A stretch of 64,000 nt of DNA from Cephalotrichum gorgonifer (taxonomy: Eukaryota; Ascomycota; Sordariomycetes; Microascales; Microascaceae): contig ONZQ02000015.1 in the NCBI GenBank assembly GCA_900312665.1, forward strand, positions 682,001-746,000, written 5' to 3'. Below, in pieces: positions 1 to 11,636 of this stretch. Numbering within the stretch: position 1 is the stretch's first letter; every line of letters starts with the position of its first letter. The translations under genes and the position numbers were made by a program. The notes beneath the pieces are model-generated. The model saw only the letters and a list, made by a program, of their open reading frames with translations, was not told the origin of the DNA and did not search any database.

Positions 1-687
1 GCCCACCTACGAGGAGATGAAGGACTTGCCGTACCTCAGTGTTGTAATCCTGGAGGTAAGCTAACCCAGAAGAGGATTCAGTATGTGGTTGCTGTGATAA
101 AGAAGCCACGCTGTTGATTTCTCTCCACGGAAGGGTGGGGAGCCATAGAGTGCTTACTGATGAGATCCTGCGAAGGGCATGCGTATGCACCCCGTCATCA
201 CCGGTATAATTGAGCGCATCGTTCCCTCGACAGGGCTCACCCTCCCTGATGGTCGCGTCATCGCCCCAGGCACCAAAGTCGGGATCAACCCCTGGGTCTC
301 CACGCGCAACAAGGACATCTACAGGGAAGATGACGACGAATACCGTCCCGAGCGCTGGCTCCCGTATGAGAACGAGAGCGAGGACGAGTCTGCCGCCCGG
401 CTGAAGAGGATGAGGGATGCTGACTTCACCTTCGGGTCTGGAAACCGGCGATGTGTGGGAAAGTACATGACTTTTCTCGAGCTTCACAAGGTTACGTCTA
501 CTTTGATCAGTCGCTATGATGTGAGTTTCTTTCCGGGAGTCACTCCGCATCGGTTTCGGCAGATGGGCTAATACTAATTTGCTAGATTCAACTCGACGAT
601 ACTTGCAAGCAGTGGTCGCCTCGGTGGTGGTGGTTCAGCTTCGTTGATGACATCAATGTTAAGATCCAACGACGGTTGCAGACGTAG
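1..687 (+). CDS. Cytochrome P450, C-terminal part (5' end outside window)
   Basis: This is the last 166 residues of a heme-thiolate monooxygenase whose 5' part lies left of the window. I join exons 2-55, 176-520 and 586-687 (introns 56-175 and 521-585, both GT-AG). The first junction restores the usual run ILEGMRMHP downstream of the ExxR helix. Visible motifs are the PERF-type YRPERW and the heme loop FGSGNRRC, whose cysteine is the proximal iron ligand. The sequence resembles pisatin-demethylase-like fungal P450s. The substrate is unknown. The nearest neighbour on the right, a LaeA-like methyltransferase, lies 2.7 kb away, so shared function is only a possibility. The N-terminal anchor and oxygen-binding helix cannot be judged because they are not in the window. 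Confidence 0.9.
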
Positions 688-3378
688 AAACAACCAACTT
701 GTTGGAATATACATGTGTAAGATTTCCGTCACAGACTTGCCAGACGAAATGGGGTACAATACGACGTTATATTATGGGGTGGAGGAGACGCTAATAATAG
801 CGAAGATCAAGTGTGTTTTGTGGTATGATATAAGTAAGCTACAAATGGATTTGCTTGGATTAGTTACTACCCTTCTCGCCTTGCCAGCTGGTGTTTCGAG
901 AGCTGTCTCTACCGAAGTTTACTTTCCTGGACCGCATTACTGAATATTCTGATCACAGATTTCATCTTATACCCTTCCCGTTCCTTGATATCCGGCTCCG
1001 CCCGACCGAACCCCTCCTCTGTTCACTGGCGGGCGTGCCTCCACCCGGGTTTAAAGGGACAGGTATTAGTCCTGTTCCGTATTCGGCTCTAGCTAGCTTT
1101 GTGACTAGACCAAGAAGTCAATGTCTCAAGTGAGGGACATTCACCATAGCTATGTTCGTGCTATCACCCACTATCCGCTCCCTGCTATGCGGCCCCGGTC
1201 CTGCGGTCCTTGTCGTGGATAAAAGGGGGGACACACGTGGAGACTTACGCAGGTAAGTGGACAGAGATAGATGGTAACCATGTATCGTGTCGGGGATCGA
1301 GGAGACCCCAGGCTCACACATCTAGCCTGCGTTCCGCGATATCCTCGACCAGCCTCTTTCAAGCAACACCATTCCCCCCCCTTACCCATCCCCCCTTTCT
1401 ATCAGTTTACATGAACAAGACTGCTGTCGATATGAAGATGGCTAAAAAAAAAGCATCTCTCTAGGCCCCTGAGGTGCCTGGGGTTCATAGGATTTTACTG
1501 CCATGCACGTGACAGGTCACCTCCAACTTTCACATTACTCGCGATCGCAACTTGACATCTGGCCAGCCCCTATACCGCCCAGATCCCCAGATTACCGAGG
1601 TCGCCCGGAGCACTCCTCACTCGTCCTCGTCAAGGCCCTTGACTGAATTGGACGCCTTTCACCAAGACACCCCGTGACGACAGCGTTCTCGGCCCCCTCT
1701 ATGGTTAGAGAGTATAACCCGGAATGGGACGCTTTGAAGAAGAAGGGAAGGTCATATCAGAGAAATATACTAGCGATCGGATCGTCACCGCCAATCAGGT
1801 TATCTAGTTTCTGGCTTTGAAGAACATGACCTAAAAGCTCAAGATGCGGGATGATACCGTGCCTATGAACACCTGGCACCCTCAGCGCCACTTAGGGAAA
1901 TAGACGCCTGCCAGTATCATATTTTCTTCCGTATCTCCTCCCCCTTGCTAAGTAGTGCCGTGGCGGTTGAGCCTTGGCCCTTTATATAACCCCTCAAAGA
2001 TGCAATGACTAACCTTCGGGTGTACGAATGAATGGTTTCTTTACAAAGAGAGAGATAAAAAAAAAGGGGGGGGGTGGTTGGGGGGGTTCGAATGTATGTA
2101 GCAAATCAAGTGGAGGAGGGATGGCTACTCTTTTCACTTGAACAATGCGGTTTGTGTTTTGATTGTTTCTTCGCAGGGTTGTCGGAGTTTCATGAAGATA
2201 TAGTTAGGCTTTGGTGCGGTTTAACATGTACATAAAGGGTAATAATGTCTTAGCCGCCAATGCACCTTAAACCACGCCATGCTAGAGTCCGATTGCGCGA
2301 AGAAACTGGATGTTCTGCATGCGGTCCACAGCAACGGCCCGGTAGCCAAGACATCCACTAAAGCTGAGGGGTAAAATGAGGCCATCAACATTGAAGAGTT
2401 TAGGGAAGGTATTAGGATAATAATAGTATGGGGCATTCTGCTCCATTAGGGACTGCAGGCCCGCCACGTGCGAGCACTCCACCTTTGAAACTCTTTTGGG
2501 GCGGGATTTAATAATATGCGTGAGTGATGCCTCCCTGGCGTGGACTTGTCCTCAATTGTCGAAGCATAATAGAGCTAGCTGCGAAGGGAAGATAGCGCCT
2601 TTCGATCATGGTTCGCCAAGTGGAGTAAGGGACCGGACCAACTTCCCCGGTCTCACGTCGTGTCGTGGGCTGATGTGATAGGGCGGATTGCCAGTGGGAC
2701 CCCCATTCTCTGCGATGTGACGGGCAGACACATGCTACTAGTATGTACTCAGTAAGGACAAGGACATGGACAAGGAGACATGGTGCGGTGAAGTGGCGGA
2801 GGTGTGATTAGCGGACAGGATGCTTCCAATTCGGGTTAGCTTGTCGGACCCTGGTTGCTGCTAGTCCAAGTACATACTACTTGTACTCAGGACGAGTCCA
2901 TCTAGGCAAAAGGAGCGACATGACAAGTAATGTTATCCCCCAATGAGATACGAGTACACGACCGAGGGTGGAGTACCGATACTTCTAGACTGCATAAACA
3001 TGGATAAACCCCGTCGTACAATCTAGGAGTACTTACCCTCCCCCGTTCGAGGTCAGGTCAGAGGTCTGATAGGGAGGAGATAGCGCCTTCGTCCAGCGCC
3101 ACATTTGCAGTTGCATTGGGTGGGGTTACTAGTACTTGGAATGAATAATCTTCATTTGAAGTGTGCGGGGTTGTACTATGTAAAATGACGCGGTCGGGCC
3201 GTCCCATCCACATCGCATCGCAAGGGTCCAAACATTGACTTCTTTTTTTCTTCCTCTTCTTTTTTGGTTTCGGACAAGGTCCTCCTTTCCACTTTTCACG
3301 CCGCCCTTCGTAGCTACCATCAAATCGCTCTCCAATCATCGTCCGCACATAAACACCTGGGCAGACGACAACGGTAGT
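688..3378. other. Intergenic region, no gene recognised
   Basis: I find no ORF with recognisable domains in 2.7 kb between the P450 and the methyltransferase. A purine-rich tract at about 2051-2097 runs from poly-A into poly-G. Around 2740-2900 short motifs such as GTACTCAG recur, but not as an ordered array. The last few hundred bases presumably hold the methyltransferase promoter. Confidence 0.5.
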
Positions 3379-5091
3379 ATGAGTAGTAAAGATTCGAAAC
3401 CGGCGGAAACCACGGCGGTTGGCGCTCCAGTAGAGGAAGCGACTCCCCCCGCCCCGGCGGCAAGCCTTCCGCTCGAGGCAGCGACTACGGCTGCCGAGGC
3501 CCCAGCGGTCAGCGCTCCTCTTGAGGCAGCGACTACGACCACCGCTCCCATCCCCCCAGCAGTCCGTACTACCTCTGGGCATGCCCCGCCCCTCTATTAG
3601 AGACCACCACCCTACTTAGGCCATGTCTGTTGACTTTATACTCGTGGTATCATTGTAGATTCCTGAAGGCGATGCTGGTGGCGTGAACGACGAACCGGAG
3701 TCGGAGTTTGGGTAATGGCCACGCCAGACACCGCCAGCCATCACAAAACGCTGACTCGGTGTAGGGACGATTTTGAATCCACGGCTTCCCTGACGGACAG
3801 CATCCGGGACTTCCGCAACCTACACGGTCGTACATATGGAAACTCACATTCCACGGAATACTGGTGAGACTTGACCCTCAATAAGCTTTCGGAGAAGCGA
3901 GGCCGAGGAACTTCGCTTTCGCGTGGGTGCAGGGGTTGAAGCGTAAAGACTAGGGCGGGGATCTGACTGGTATTTGACTCGTTTTAGGGCCCCGAATGAC
4001 AACCAGCAAGCAGGAGGTCTGGATATAACGTACGTTCATCCTCTTGTCCCCTTTGTTGTCGCATTCTCAGCAGGTATTGGTCCCCTGACATCCTTGACAA
4101 AATCTAGTCACCATTATTTGCTTCTTTACCACGACAACAAGCTCTTCCAAGCCCCGATATCGGACGATGTCCAGGTGAGTGAGACTCCAACCCCCATTTC
4201 CTCTCCGATGTCAGTAATTGCGTAACTAACTACGCTACGCCTTCCAGAAAGTTTTGGATGTTGGAACTGGAACCGGCATCTGGGCCATGTGAGTCGCCCA
4301 ACGTTTATCAGGCATCTCTCCGCATGCTGACGGTGTTTGTCCTCTCAGAGATTTCGCCGACCAGTACCCGTCGGCCCACGTCATCGGCACGGACATCTCT
4401 CCCATCCAGCCTCCCTGGGTCCCCCCCAATTGCGAGTTCGTCGTCGACGACGCCCAGCTGGACTGGACATGGCCCGAGAACCACTTCGACTACATCCACC
4501 TGCGCGACCTCTACGGCGGCATCTCCGACTGGGGAGCCCTATACAAGAGGGCCTACGCCCACCTGAAGCCCGGCGGCTGGTTCGAGGACCAGGAGTTCGA
4601 CATTCGGTGCCACTCCGACGTGGTCGGCCACGACCCGGACCACATCTACAACCGCTGGAACGACATCTTCGCCGAATCCGGCGAGAGGCTGGGCAAGACT
4701 TTGAAGATTGGCCGGGATTCCCGGATGAGGGACTACATGGCCGAGGCGGGCTTCGTCAACTGCACGGAGAGGAAGTTCCGGCTCCCGATTAACGGCTGGT
4801 GCCGCGACAAGAAGCTGAAGGAGATCGGCATGTTCGTGCACATGTTCGTGGACCAGTCCCTCGAGGGCTTCGCCCTGTTCCTCCTGACGAAGATCATGGG
4901 CTGGAAGTACGAGGAGTGCCAGGTGCTTGTGGCGCAGATGAGGGCGGCCGTAAAGGACACGCGCCTGCAGCCTTATTACGAAGTGTGAGTAGCTGCGTTG
5001 GGTCCCAGATCCCCATGACGCGACTCGTGCTAACTCTAGAAATAGAACCCTGGTTTACGGGCAGAAGCCTGAGAGCTCGTCCACTGCTTAG
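3379..5091 (+). CDS. LaeA-like SAM-dependent methyltransferase
   Basis: Model of 388 aa from eight exons: 3379-3561, 3659-3711, 3765-3863, 3988-4029, 4108-4174, 4248-4288, 4349-4984, 5046-5091. Residues 1-80 are an Ala/Pro/Thr-rich, low-complexity leader. An acidic stretch with a GRTY motif and PNDNQQ follows, as in the fungal LaeA/TAM methyltransferase family. SAM motif I is KVLDVGTGTGIWAI from residue 149, followed by the acidic VIGTDIS strand. The protein ends in YYEVTLVYGQKPE, a normal family C-terminus. Members act on small molecules or as nuclear regulators of secondary metabolism; which applies here cannot be read from sequence. All junctions keep frame, and the 41- and 42-nt exons are needed to rebuild conserved motifs. 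The first splice site (GTCCGT) is the least certain. Confidence 0.85.
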
Positions 5092-5773
5092 AAGGTCAAC
5101 ATAGGGACTAGAGTAGGAACGAGTCAAGCCTAGCGACGCCGAGATGTTTGGATGGGGAAGCATGAATGTCGGGGGTTTGATGATCACGCAGCCTTGCTTT
5201 TTATTCATCCTATAGCAAAATGATATCCTTTGAAGTGCAGCTTTTGATACCAGCATTACTAGATGTAACGTGACCAACTGAGGTATCTTGAGATGGACCT
5301 CCAGGGTATGTACAGAACGCCTCCTATATAATGCCATAAGTGTGGCTTCCATGCAGTCGTACATGGATTGACGATTCCGGAAACTGACTGAGGTCGACAT
5401 GTATGGGCTCGCTCGGGGGAACTGTTCCCGACTCTCCGACTGTCTCGCTCGTGCTTGGCCCGGAGCTGGTTACACGATGGAACACAATTCTGTCTCTTAA
5501 GTTGCCAACGTTATTAAGTAGGATCCTGAGCAACACAGCATGTGAATGGCCAGGATCGGCATGACTACTGCCGAGCGAGTACATAATCTTACATGGTTCT
5601 TCTCTTGATCCCGTCTTTGGATTCGTCATTGCCCCATAACCCCACTCTGCAGCTGCGTCTACTATAAGTGTTCGCCTATATAATTAGCACTCCGTCTCTC
5701 CCAGAGAACCTTTCTCTCATCTCCGTTAATACTCATAAGTAACAAATTCCAGATCTCTTCGTCCATTTCCATC
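5092..5773. other. Intergenic region and promoter of the NmrA-like gene
   Basis: No coding sequence is recognised. A TATA-like element (TATATAATTA, 5677-5686) lies about 90 bp upstream of the ATG at 5774, at a plausible distance for a core promoter. The 5'-UTR is pyrimidine-rich. Confidence 0.45.
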
Positions 5774-6724
5774 ATGTCCGGCGTCAACACTATCATCTTC
5801 GGCGCAACAGGAGGAGTCGGTGCCTTCGCAGCTTATGCCGCCAAGGAACGAGGCGCAAACTTATTCCTTGCCGTCAGGGACCTCACCAAGGCACTACCGA
5901 ATGTAACCCTTGAGCAGGAGAAGCAGGATGGACTGATCCGGGTCCAAGCCGATCTCACCAAGCCTAATACTCTCATCGCTGCTCTTACTGCGACCAAGGC
6001 AACACGAGCCTTCGTCTACTTTACCTATGGAGCACCTGAGCATATGAAGTTTAGCTTCGAGGCCCTCAAATCAGCTGGGGTCGAGTTCGTCGTCTTTCTT
6101 AGCACTGGTGGTATTCGTGGCGACCCTAGGATCCCCACACCGGACGAGCCCATATTTTGGGCACACGGCCAGGCAGAGATTCACCTCGAGGAGACGTTTG
6201 GGAAGAAGGGCTATGTGGCGATCCGCCCAGCATTCTTCGCTTCCAACACACTATGGTGGAAGGAGATGATCAAGGCTGGCGACGTGCGACTTCCGTACCC
6301 GCAAGCAACAAATGACGCACTTGCACCCAAGGATATTGGGCAGGTAGCTGGCGCCCTGCTTGTTCAAGGGCCCTCGGTACTTGACAGTTTCGATGGGGAA
6401 TACAACGCCATCCGTCTTTACGGGCCCCGGCTCCGAACCCAGAGGGAGGAGGCGCTAGTGATTGCGAGGGCTCTCGGGAAAGAAATCAAGATAACGACTG
6501 TCAGCGAGGAAGAGTTCATCAGCTTCTTTGTGAAGCTGATACCTGAGCCTATTGCGAGACTTCTGGTCAGTGACTTCAAAATGAGAGCCGGATTGGTCGA
6601 CGACGATGGCTTCTATGCGGAATCTGAGTTTAAGAAGGCTTCGATAAACATAGAGAAGTATTCAGGGAGGCGGCCGACGGAGTTTGAGGAATGGGCGGAG
6701 GATAACAAGGGGCTATTTGTCTAG
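5774..6724 (+). CDS. NmrA-like NAD(P)-binding oxidoreductase
   Basis: Intronless ORF of 316 aa. It opens with a Rossmann fold: strand NTIIFGATGGVG (residues 5-16), a GxxGxxG-type dinucleotide loop, then AVRDL at the end of strand 2. This places it in the NmrA/isoflavone-reductase group of atypical short-chain dehydrogenases, whose usual size is 290-330 aa. The YxxxK catalytic pair of classical SDRs is not evident, so it may be a redox-sensing NmrA protein or a reductase. The C-terminal half (TEFEEWAEDNKGLF) matches the substrate-lid region of the family. No membrane or signal sequence is seen, so it should be cytosolic. The ATG is preceded by a clear leader and a TATA-like box. Substrate unknown. 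Confidence 0.88.
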   Translation: MSGVNTIIFGATGGVGAFAAYAAKERGANLFLAVRDLTKALPNVTLEQEKQDGLIRVQADLTKPNTLIAALTATKATRAFVYFTYGAPEHMKFSFEALKSAGVEFVVFLSTGGIRGDPRIPTPDEPIFWAHGQAEIHLEETFGKKGYVAIRPAFFASNTLWWKEMIKAGDVRLPYPQATNDALAPKDIGQVAGALLVQGPSVLDSFDGEYNAIRLYGPRLRTQREEALVIARALGKEIKITTVSEEEFISFFVKLIPEPIARLLVSDFKMRAGLVDDDGFYAESEFKKASINIEKYSGRRPTEFEEWAEDNKGLFV

Positions 6725-7159
6725 TATTCATAGATAGGAAGCTGTTTGATCCCCCTTTAAACCAATGTCGACCGCTGCCACCACAGGATAGACATGGTTA
6801 TTAACCACCATGTAACAATGCTGGAAAAGGATCAATTGGAACAAGGAGCCCTTTTAGGCACCTATGCACCGTGCAGTATCTTTATTCAATATCGGCGTCT
6901 CACCTGTGCTGATACGGCGGAAGCTATGACTTCAATCCCGTCCTAGCTTGTTATTGAAATAGCTCATGCAAGACTCGAGAATACCAGATAATATTATCTA
7001 CGCTAATGATACATCCTGGACGTTTGGGCCTTCCTGTTTACTCGGAAACCGCCAAAATGCAAAACGTATCCACGGGCCAAACGCGGCCCCTCCACAGGCG
7101 ACACTTGATGTTGTAGTGACTACATTACATTAGATGACCTAGGGCCGGACCCCCACATA
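6725..7159. other. Convergent 3' intergenic region
   Basis: Short AT-richer spacer between two convergent genes. I see no gene and no clear repeat. Confidence 0.5.
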
Positions 7160-7817
7160 CTAAATGACAAAGGCCGCGAGCCCGAGGATGGCCCCCATGA
7201 CTCCGACAGTGTTATGAGTACCGGCGGCCTGCTCGAACGGGGGCTCGGTCGGCTCCTCCTCCGACGGGGGAAGGTCGGATGGCTCCTCGGTCGGAGGGGC
7301 AGTAGGGCTTTCCGTGGGCTTCGGGCCCGCCGTGGGCAACGGGGTTTCTCCGAAGTCGGGAGGCAGAGTGACGTTGTTCTGCTCGGCGCAGGTGGCGGGG
7401 TCAAGACCCTGTTGTGCCGGTTAGACTCTCGCTGCGCGACCTTGGTCACGGGGCGGGAGGGTAGGTCGTTACTTACATCGGGACAGCAGAGGTCTTGGAT
7501 GAGGCAGAATGAAGCGGCAGGACATCCCCCTATTCACTCGTTAGTGGCCCGTCTAATACAAGCAAGAGAAACATACACTTGTTGTCGCAGCACGACTCCC
7601 CAGCGGCGGGGTCGATGCAAAGCTTGGCCTCGCTCCCAGACTCCGGTACACACTCGATGTAGGTAGGTCCGAAGTCGGTGCAGAATTCGGCCGGGAGAGT
7701 CTCCTCATCCGGATCGAAGGCCTGTCGTCGCTGAAGGCCGGAGGCGGGCCCCAAGACCCGAACAGCTCCGGCTACGGAGCTGAGGGCGAGGATGGCTTGT
7801 ACAACAGAGGCACGCAT
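7160..7817 (-). CDS. Cys-rich secreted protein with GPI-type C-terminus
   Basis: Model of 180 aa from three exons on the minus strand: 7577-7817, 7477-7529, 7160-7408. Residues 1-19 form a signal peptide (MRASVVQAILALSSVAGAV). LQRRQ near residue 30 looks like a Kex2 site. Residues 45-108 hold a cysteine-rich domain with two CC pairs, including GESCCDNKWGC and DLCCPD. A Pro/Glu/Thr-rich stalk follows, then a short hydrophobic tail (GVMGAILGLAAFVI) ending without charged residues, as expected for GPI anchoring at the cell wall. Function unknown; such proteins are common among fungal surface and effector-like proteins. A TATAAATA box lies on the minus strand at 7931-7938, about 115 bp upstream. 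It is the first of three surface-protein genes in 7 kb. Confidence 0.8.
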
Positions 7818-10660
7818 TTTGGAAACGAGGGTTGTTCGTTAACGAGAGAATAGTCGATGGAAAAGAGAGGCGAAAAGCGTGGTGGGAAAGACGGGCAAGG
7901 GCAGGCTAGTCCAAGTGTTGTCGCTCGAGATATTTATACCCCTCACAATGGCGCCCCTCGCACCCGTACTCCCATTTTCCCTCTCGTCAGGGCATTTCAG
8001 GGGCGGAACAAAGATGGAGGTCGTGGCAGTGCGAGGCTGCGGTGCGCTGACACCGATTAAGATTACCTCCTATGCTGTGCGACCCCAGCGCTGGAAACCT
8101 AATCGGATTCTAGGTGAGGGCGTCACGCTTCGGTCCAATCGAGGTCCGATTCATAGTCTTCTGCCTGCCGGACGGCTGATCGCAGCTACAAATAGAAGGC
8201 AGGTGGCGCTCGTGTTTAGTGATACATGGTAGCGCACGTCCTAGTGAGAGGGCTGTCGAATGACTCGCTGACATACCGATGCGTTGGTCCCTATTAATAT
8301 CAGTTTTGGCCGGGATGAGGGTCGTACAAGTATGCACCAAGAGGAGGAAGACTGTCTCCTGTGTCATGGCCCCTACACGTGGGAGGTCAATACCCCAGCT
8401 TACGCATTTCCCCAACGGCACGGCACTGGGCTGAGTCCCCGCAGCGACCGTTCATTGGAGGGTTGATGTTGTCCCGCATTGCACAGACGTCCAAAGATGG
8501 GAAGCTCGGCGGGCCAATGAGTCGGCAGATGTGACAGCGGTGTGGGCTATGTCTCAAGTCGGAGCAGGTGATCCAATGAAGCCCAACATCCCGGAATTTC
8601 AACCGGTCAATCTCGGTGTGGTGACTGTTGCTATTCTGGCGGTACCATGCCTCGATGGAATACTACTGATCAAAGGATCGGTCGCGGTGTCTGGTCGTAA
8701 GGAGTACGGACAGACTACTGACGCTGTCTCAGGCTGTCGTTAAGGTGAGCAGGTCACCGAGAAATGGTCGAGCCTTCCTGTATAATACACAGCCGCCCCC
8801 TCCAGGATTGGAATTTGTAGCCGACGATCTCCCTTACTTCTGGGTGTGATTACTCTACTCGGCGTTTCAACATCCAACGAACCAGTGGCAAGAAACGAAA
8901 CCATCGTCAGCATTTAATATGAACGGCACCGCCGGCCCTCCGCGCGATCATTTGATCGAGGGCCGTGGGCCGTGGCGTATTCGATCTCGATTCCCCGTGA
9001 TGGGATTACTAGGAAACGAACTTGACGACTGGATAGTTAAAGTAACCGGCGGATTCTAGGCATATCAGTCGTGGGCTCTATGCTGTAGCCGTGGTTAGAT
9101 CTTCATTGGCTCAATAGTAGCGATGTAGTGTTACGAATAGCTCTGGATAGTTCAAAGTACCTTCTATTCCACAATCTAGGGTTGTAGGGCAACTTCACGG
9201 TCTTCCATGGTTTCCTTCATTCTGCCTGGCCATAACCAGCTGTTGGAGGCTGCTGGCGCCTGCTGTAGGAAAACTTGCTCTCATTTGGTCTGTTTGTCTT
9301 CGGCACACATCCAGAAAGGGCCTGTCTACACTATTTATGTAGCTCTGTACCTCCTTTAGAGGTACATACAGACAACCAAGACAGCCTGTCCTTCTCTTCT
9401 CCCCTTTCCGCACTAACACTCCGAGTTCGTTGAGTAACGTCGTTACACTTTCCAAAATGGACAGTCTATTTTACAATGCAACGCCGCTCTACTATTTTGT
9501 CGACCTTGCCCTGTATCGCGGCCTTGTATCGCAACACGGTACGGGAGAGGGGTAATCTTACACTGACACGCAACACAGGGTAGATAGGTCTTTGCCTAGC
9601 ACTCGTAACACTCGAGGGTATGTGGAAAGCCCCGCCTCTCAGGAGCATACAAGCAAACCTGTAGTGAGCTTTTGATGGAAAAACGACACTAGTCCAGATG
9701 GCACCGCGGAACAGCCGTACGCTCGCTGTGCCAAGTTTGCCAGAAGAATATTGGTTTTGTAAGGGGAAGCCGCCTACCTGTAGTCGCCCATGTGGTAGAA
9801 GTCGTTTTGGGTGATAGGCTGGTCCTCCTTGAGAATGCCGCTATCGGACTTCATTTCAATCCCGCGTAGCTCGAGTGATCGATTACCAGACTTCCTAGAA
9901 CATAGACAATGCCAAGTGCCGGTAAGAGGAAGGGAGGATTGTGGAGATAGATCCCAAAAGGGCCCCAGAATATTGGTTTGAGGATGTACATGACTGGTTT
10001 AGGAAACTAATAGCCAGGGATTAGACAAGCCAAGACCCGGCCACCTGGGTCGTTCCCTCACGGTTGGAGGATGATTGAAGTGGCCCCCCTGTCGCAGACC
10101 GGGCCATTCGTTATTCCGCTGGACCTTCGGTGATAGTCGGAGGAATACGACCCTACGACCCCACCCGATGTTGATACTGGCCTTTGGAAGTGGGTGAGAC
10201 TCGGTGGGTGATGGATGGACAGAGAAAGAGTGGTAGTGTCCTGGACAGGAAGGTCATCGGTCAAGTATTCCTCCTTGGGCGCAGTTCCCGGGCCACACCA
10301 TCCAATGAACAAGCGCAAGGATGGGGACGAAGGGCGGGATGTACCGTGTGAGAAATGCGCTGTCAATGTAACAGCTGTTTTCAACGGAGATTTCGTTCCA
10401 CCACTTGGAAACCGCTGTAATTCCTTTCTGTGAGTAGATTTTTTACTTTCTTTCGAGGGAAAGCTTGCCCCTTATCTTATTGTGTTTATTAGCAAACGAC
10501 GACGTAAATACATCAATCTCATATCGGTATCGAAACTATGGAATCGTGTGTATTGAATCCTTCCCGTCTCCTCATAAGATAATCATAAGCGTACGTCCAC
10601 GCCATTCTTCCCCATCTCACGTACCTACCACACTTCTCGCTCTCCCTGGCACAAGCACTC
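7818..10660. other. Long intergenic region, no gene recognised
   Basis: Nearly 2.9 kb with only short unrelated ORFs on both strands. None shows a domain, signal peptide or plausible exon chain. Apart from the TATA-like box at 7931-7938, I see no ordered repeat and no tRNA-like sequence. Confidence 0.45.
7931..7938 (-). promoter_or_regulatory. TATA-like box of the Cys-rich surface gene
   Basis: The minus strand reads TATAAATA about 115 bp upstream of the ATG at 7817. Spacing suits a fungal core promoter. It is assigned by sequence only. Confidence 0.4.
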
Positions 10661-11636
10661 TTAGCGGGAGACCTCCTCAACCTCATCAACGCTCTTGGTA
10701 GCGGGGGCCTCAGCGTCGGCGTGGGCGGCCTTGCGCCTGCGGAGCATGAACCACGCAACCAGCCCGACGATGGCGAGGGAGCCGACGATGGTACCGACCG
10801 CGACGCCGGCCGTGGCGCCCTTGGAGAGGCCGCCACCACCCGACGAAGACTTATCAGAGGTGGTCTCCGTATCGGCATCAGGCTTCGAGTCCGAGGCCGG
10901 GGGGTTGAATTCCTCCGACGTGACGTTGAAGCAGGGTGCCTGGATGTCGAAGTCCGACAGCTCGACGAAGGTCTGGGTGGATGTCAGAGAAACGTGAAGG
11001 AATTTGTTTAGGGAGAGGGGGAAAGGGTTGCCATACGACATCCGCACAGGCGTAGAACTTCTGGTTATCCTTCTCGCCTTCGTAGTCCGCCCAGTACTGG
11101 AGCTGGATGGTGGCGTTGGTTCCGGCGGTCACGGTAGGGGTGTTCCTAAGCCTGTAACATTGGTGGCCAGGGTCGAGCTCAGCGATGTCCTGGACGACTT
11201 GTGTCTGGAAGTCACTAGCCGCGTCGGGGTCTGTTTTATCTTAGTATTGGCAATGGTGCCCCTTGTCTCGCTAAGGGATGACGAACCGTCGTCCACCGCA
11301 ATGTAGAAGGCGACATTGTAGGCCGCGTCAGCAATGGAGAGAGAAACCAAGCCCTGGCCTGTAAAAAAAATTGAGTACACGTGCTTCAGAATAGAGAGTC
11401 AGGGTAGGGTGGGGGATCACACTGATAGGGAAGATGGTTCTGTCCCCGGGACCCTTGTTGCTGCCGCAAGGGGCGGTGTTGTCGGCATCCGCGCTCCACT
11501 CACGGCTCGAAGGCCAGAGGAAATCTACTGGCCCCATGCTGTTACCAAGCTCGCTAGACCCGTGCACCTCATCGGCTGCCATGGCGACGTGGGACAGAGC
11601 CAAAGAGGCGGAGGAAATAAGGGCGGTGAAACGCAT
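10661..11636 (-). CDS. BIM1-like (X325-type) copper-protein homologue with C-terminal membrane segment
   Basis: Model of 263 aa from four exons: 11423-11636, 11287-11358, 11037-11230, 10661-10972. A signal peptide (MRFTALISSASLALS) is followed by MGPVDFLWPSSREW and APCGS, the signature of the copper-acquisition-factor BIM1-like / X325 LPMO-like family. LQYWADYEGEKDNQKFYACAD and a conserved Cys pair continue the domain. A Ser/Gly-rich linker leads to a TM helix (about GVAVGTIVGSLAIVGLVAW) and a basic RRRK stop-transfer, so it is a type I membrane protein and not GPI-anchored. Known members bind copper at the surface; Cryptococcus Bim1 helps copper uptake. Here an Asp stands where the copper-binding N-terminal His normally sits, so copper binding is doubtful. 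Phases of all junctions agree; the 5' site of intron 2 (GTTCGT) is weak. Confidence 0.78.

Noticed and set aside
1..687. Assigning the left-edge P450 as the second cluster P450
   Set aside because: It is more than 45 kb from the cyclase with many unrelated genes between.
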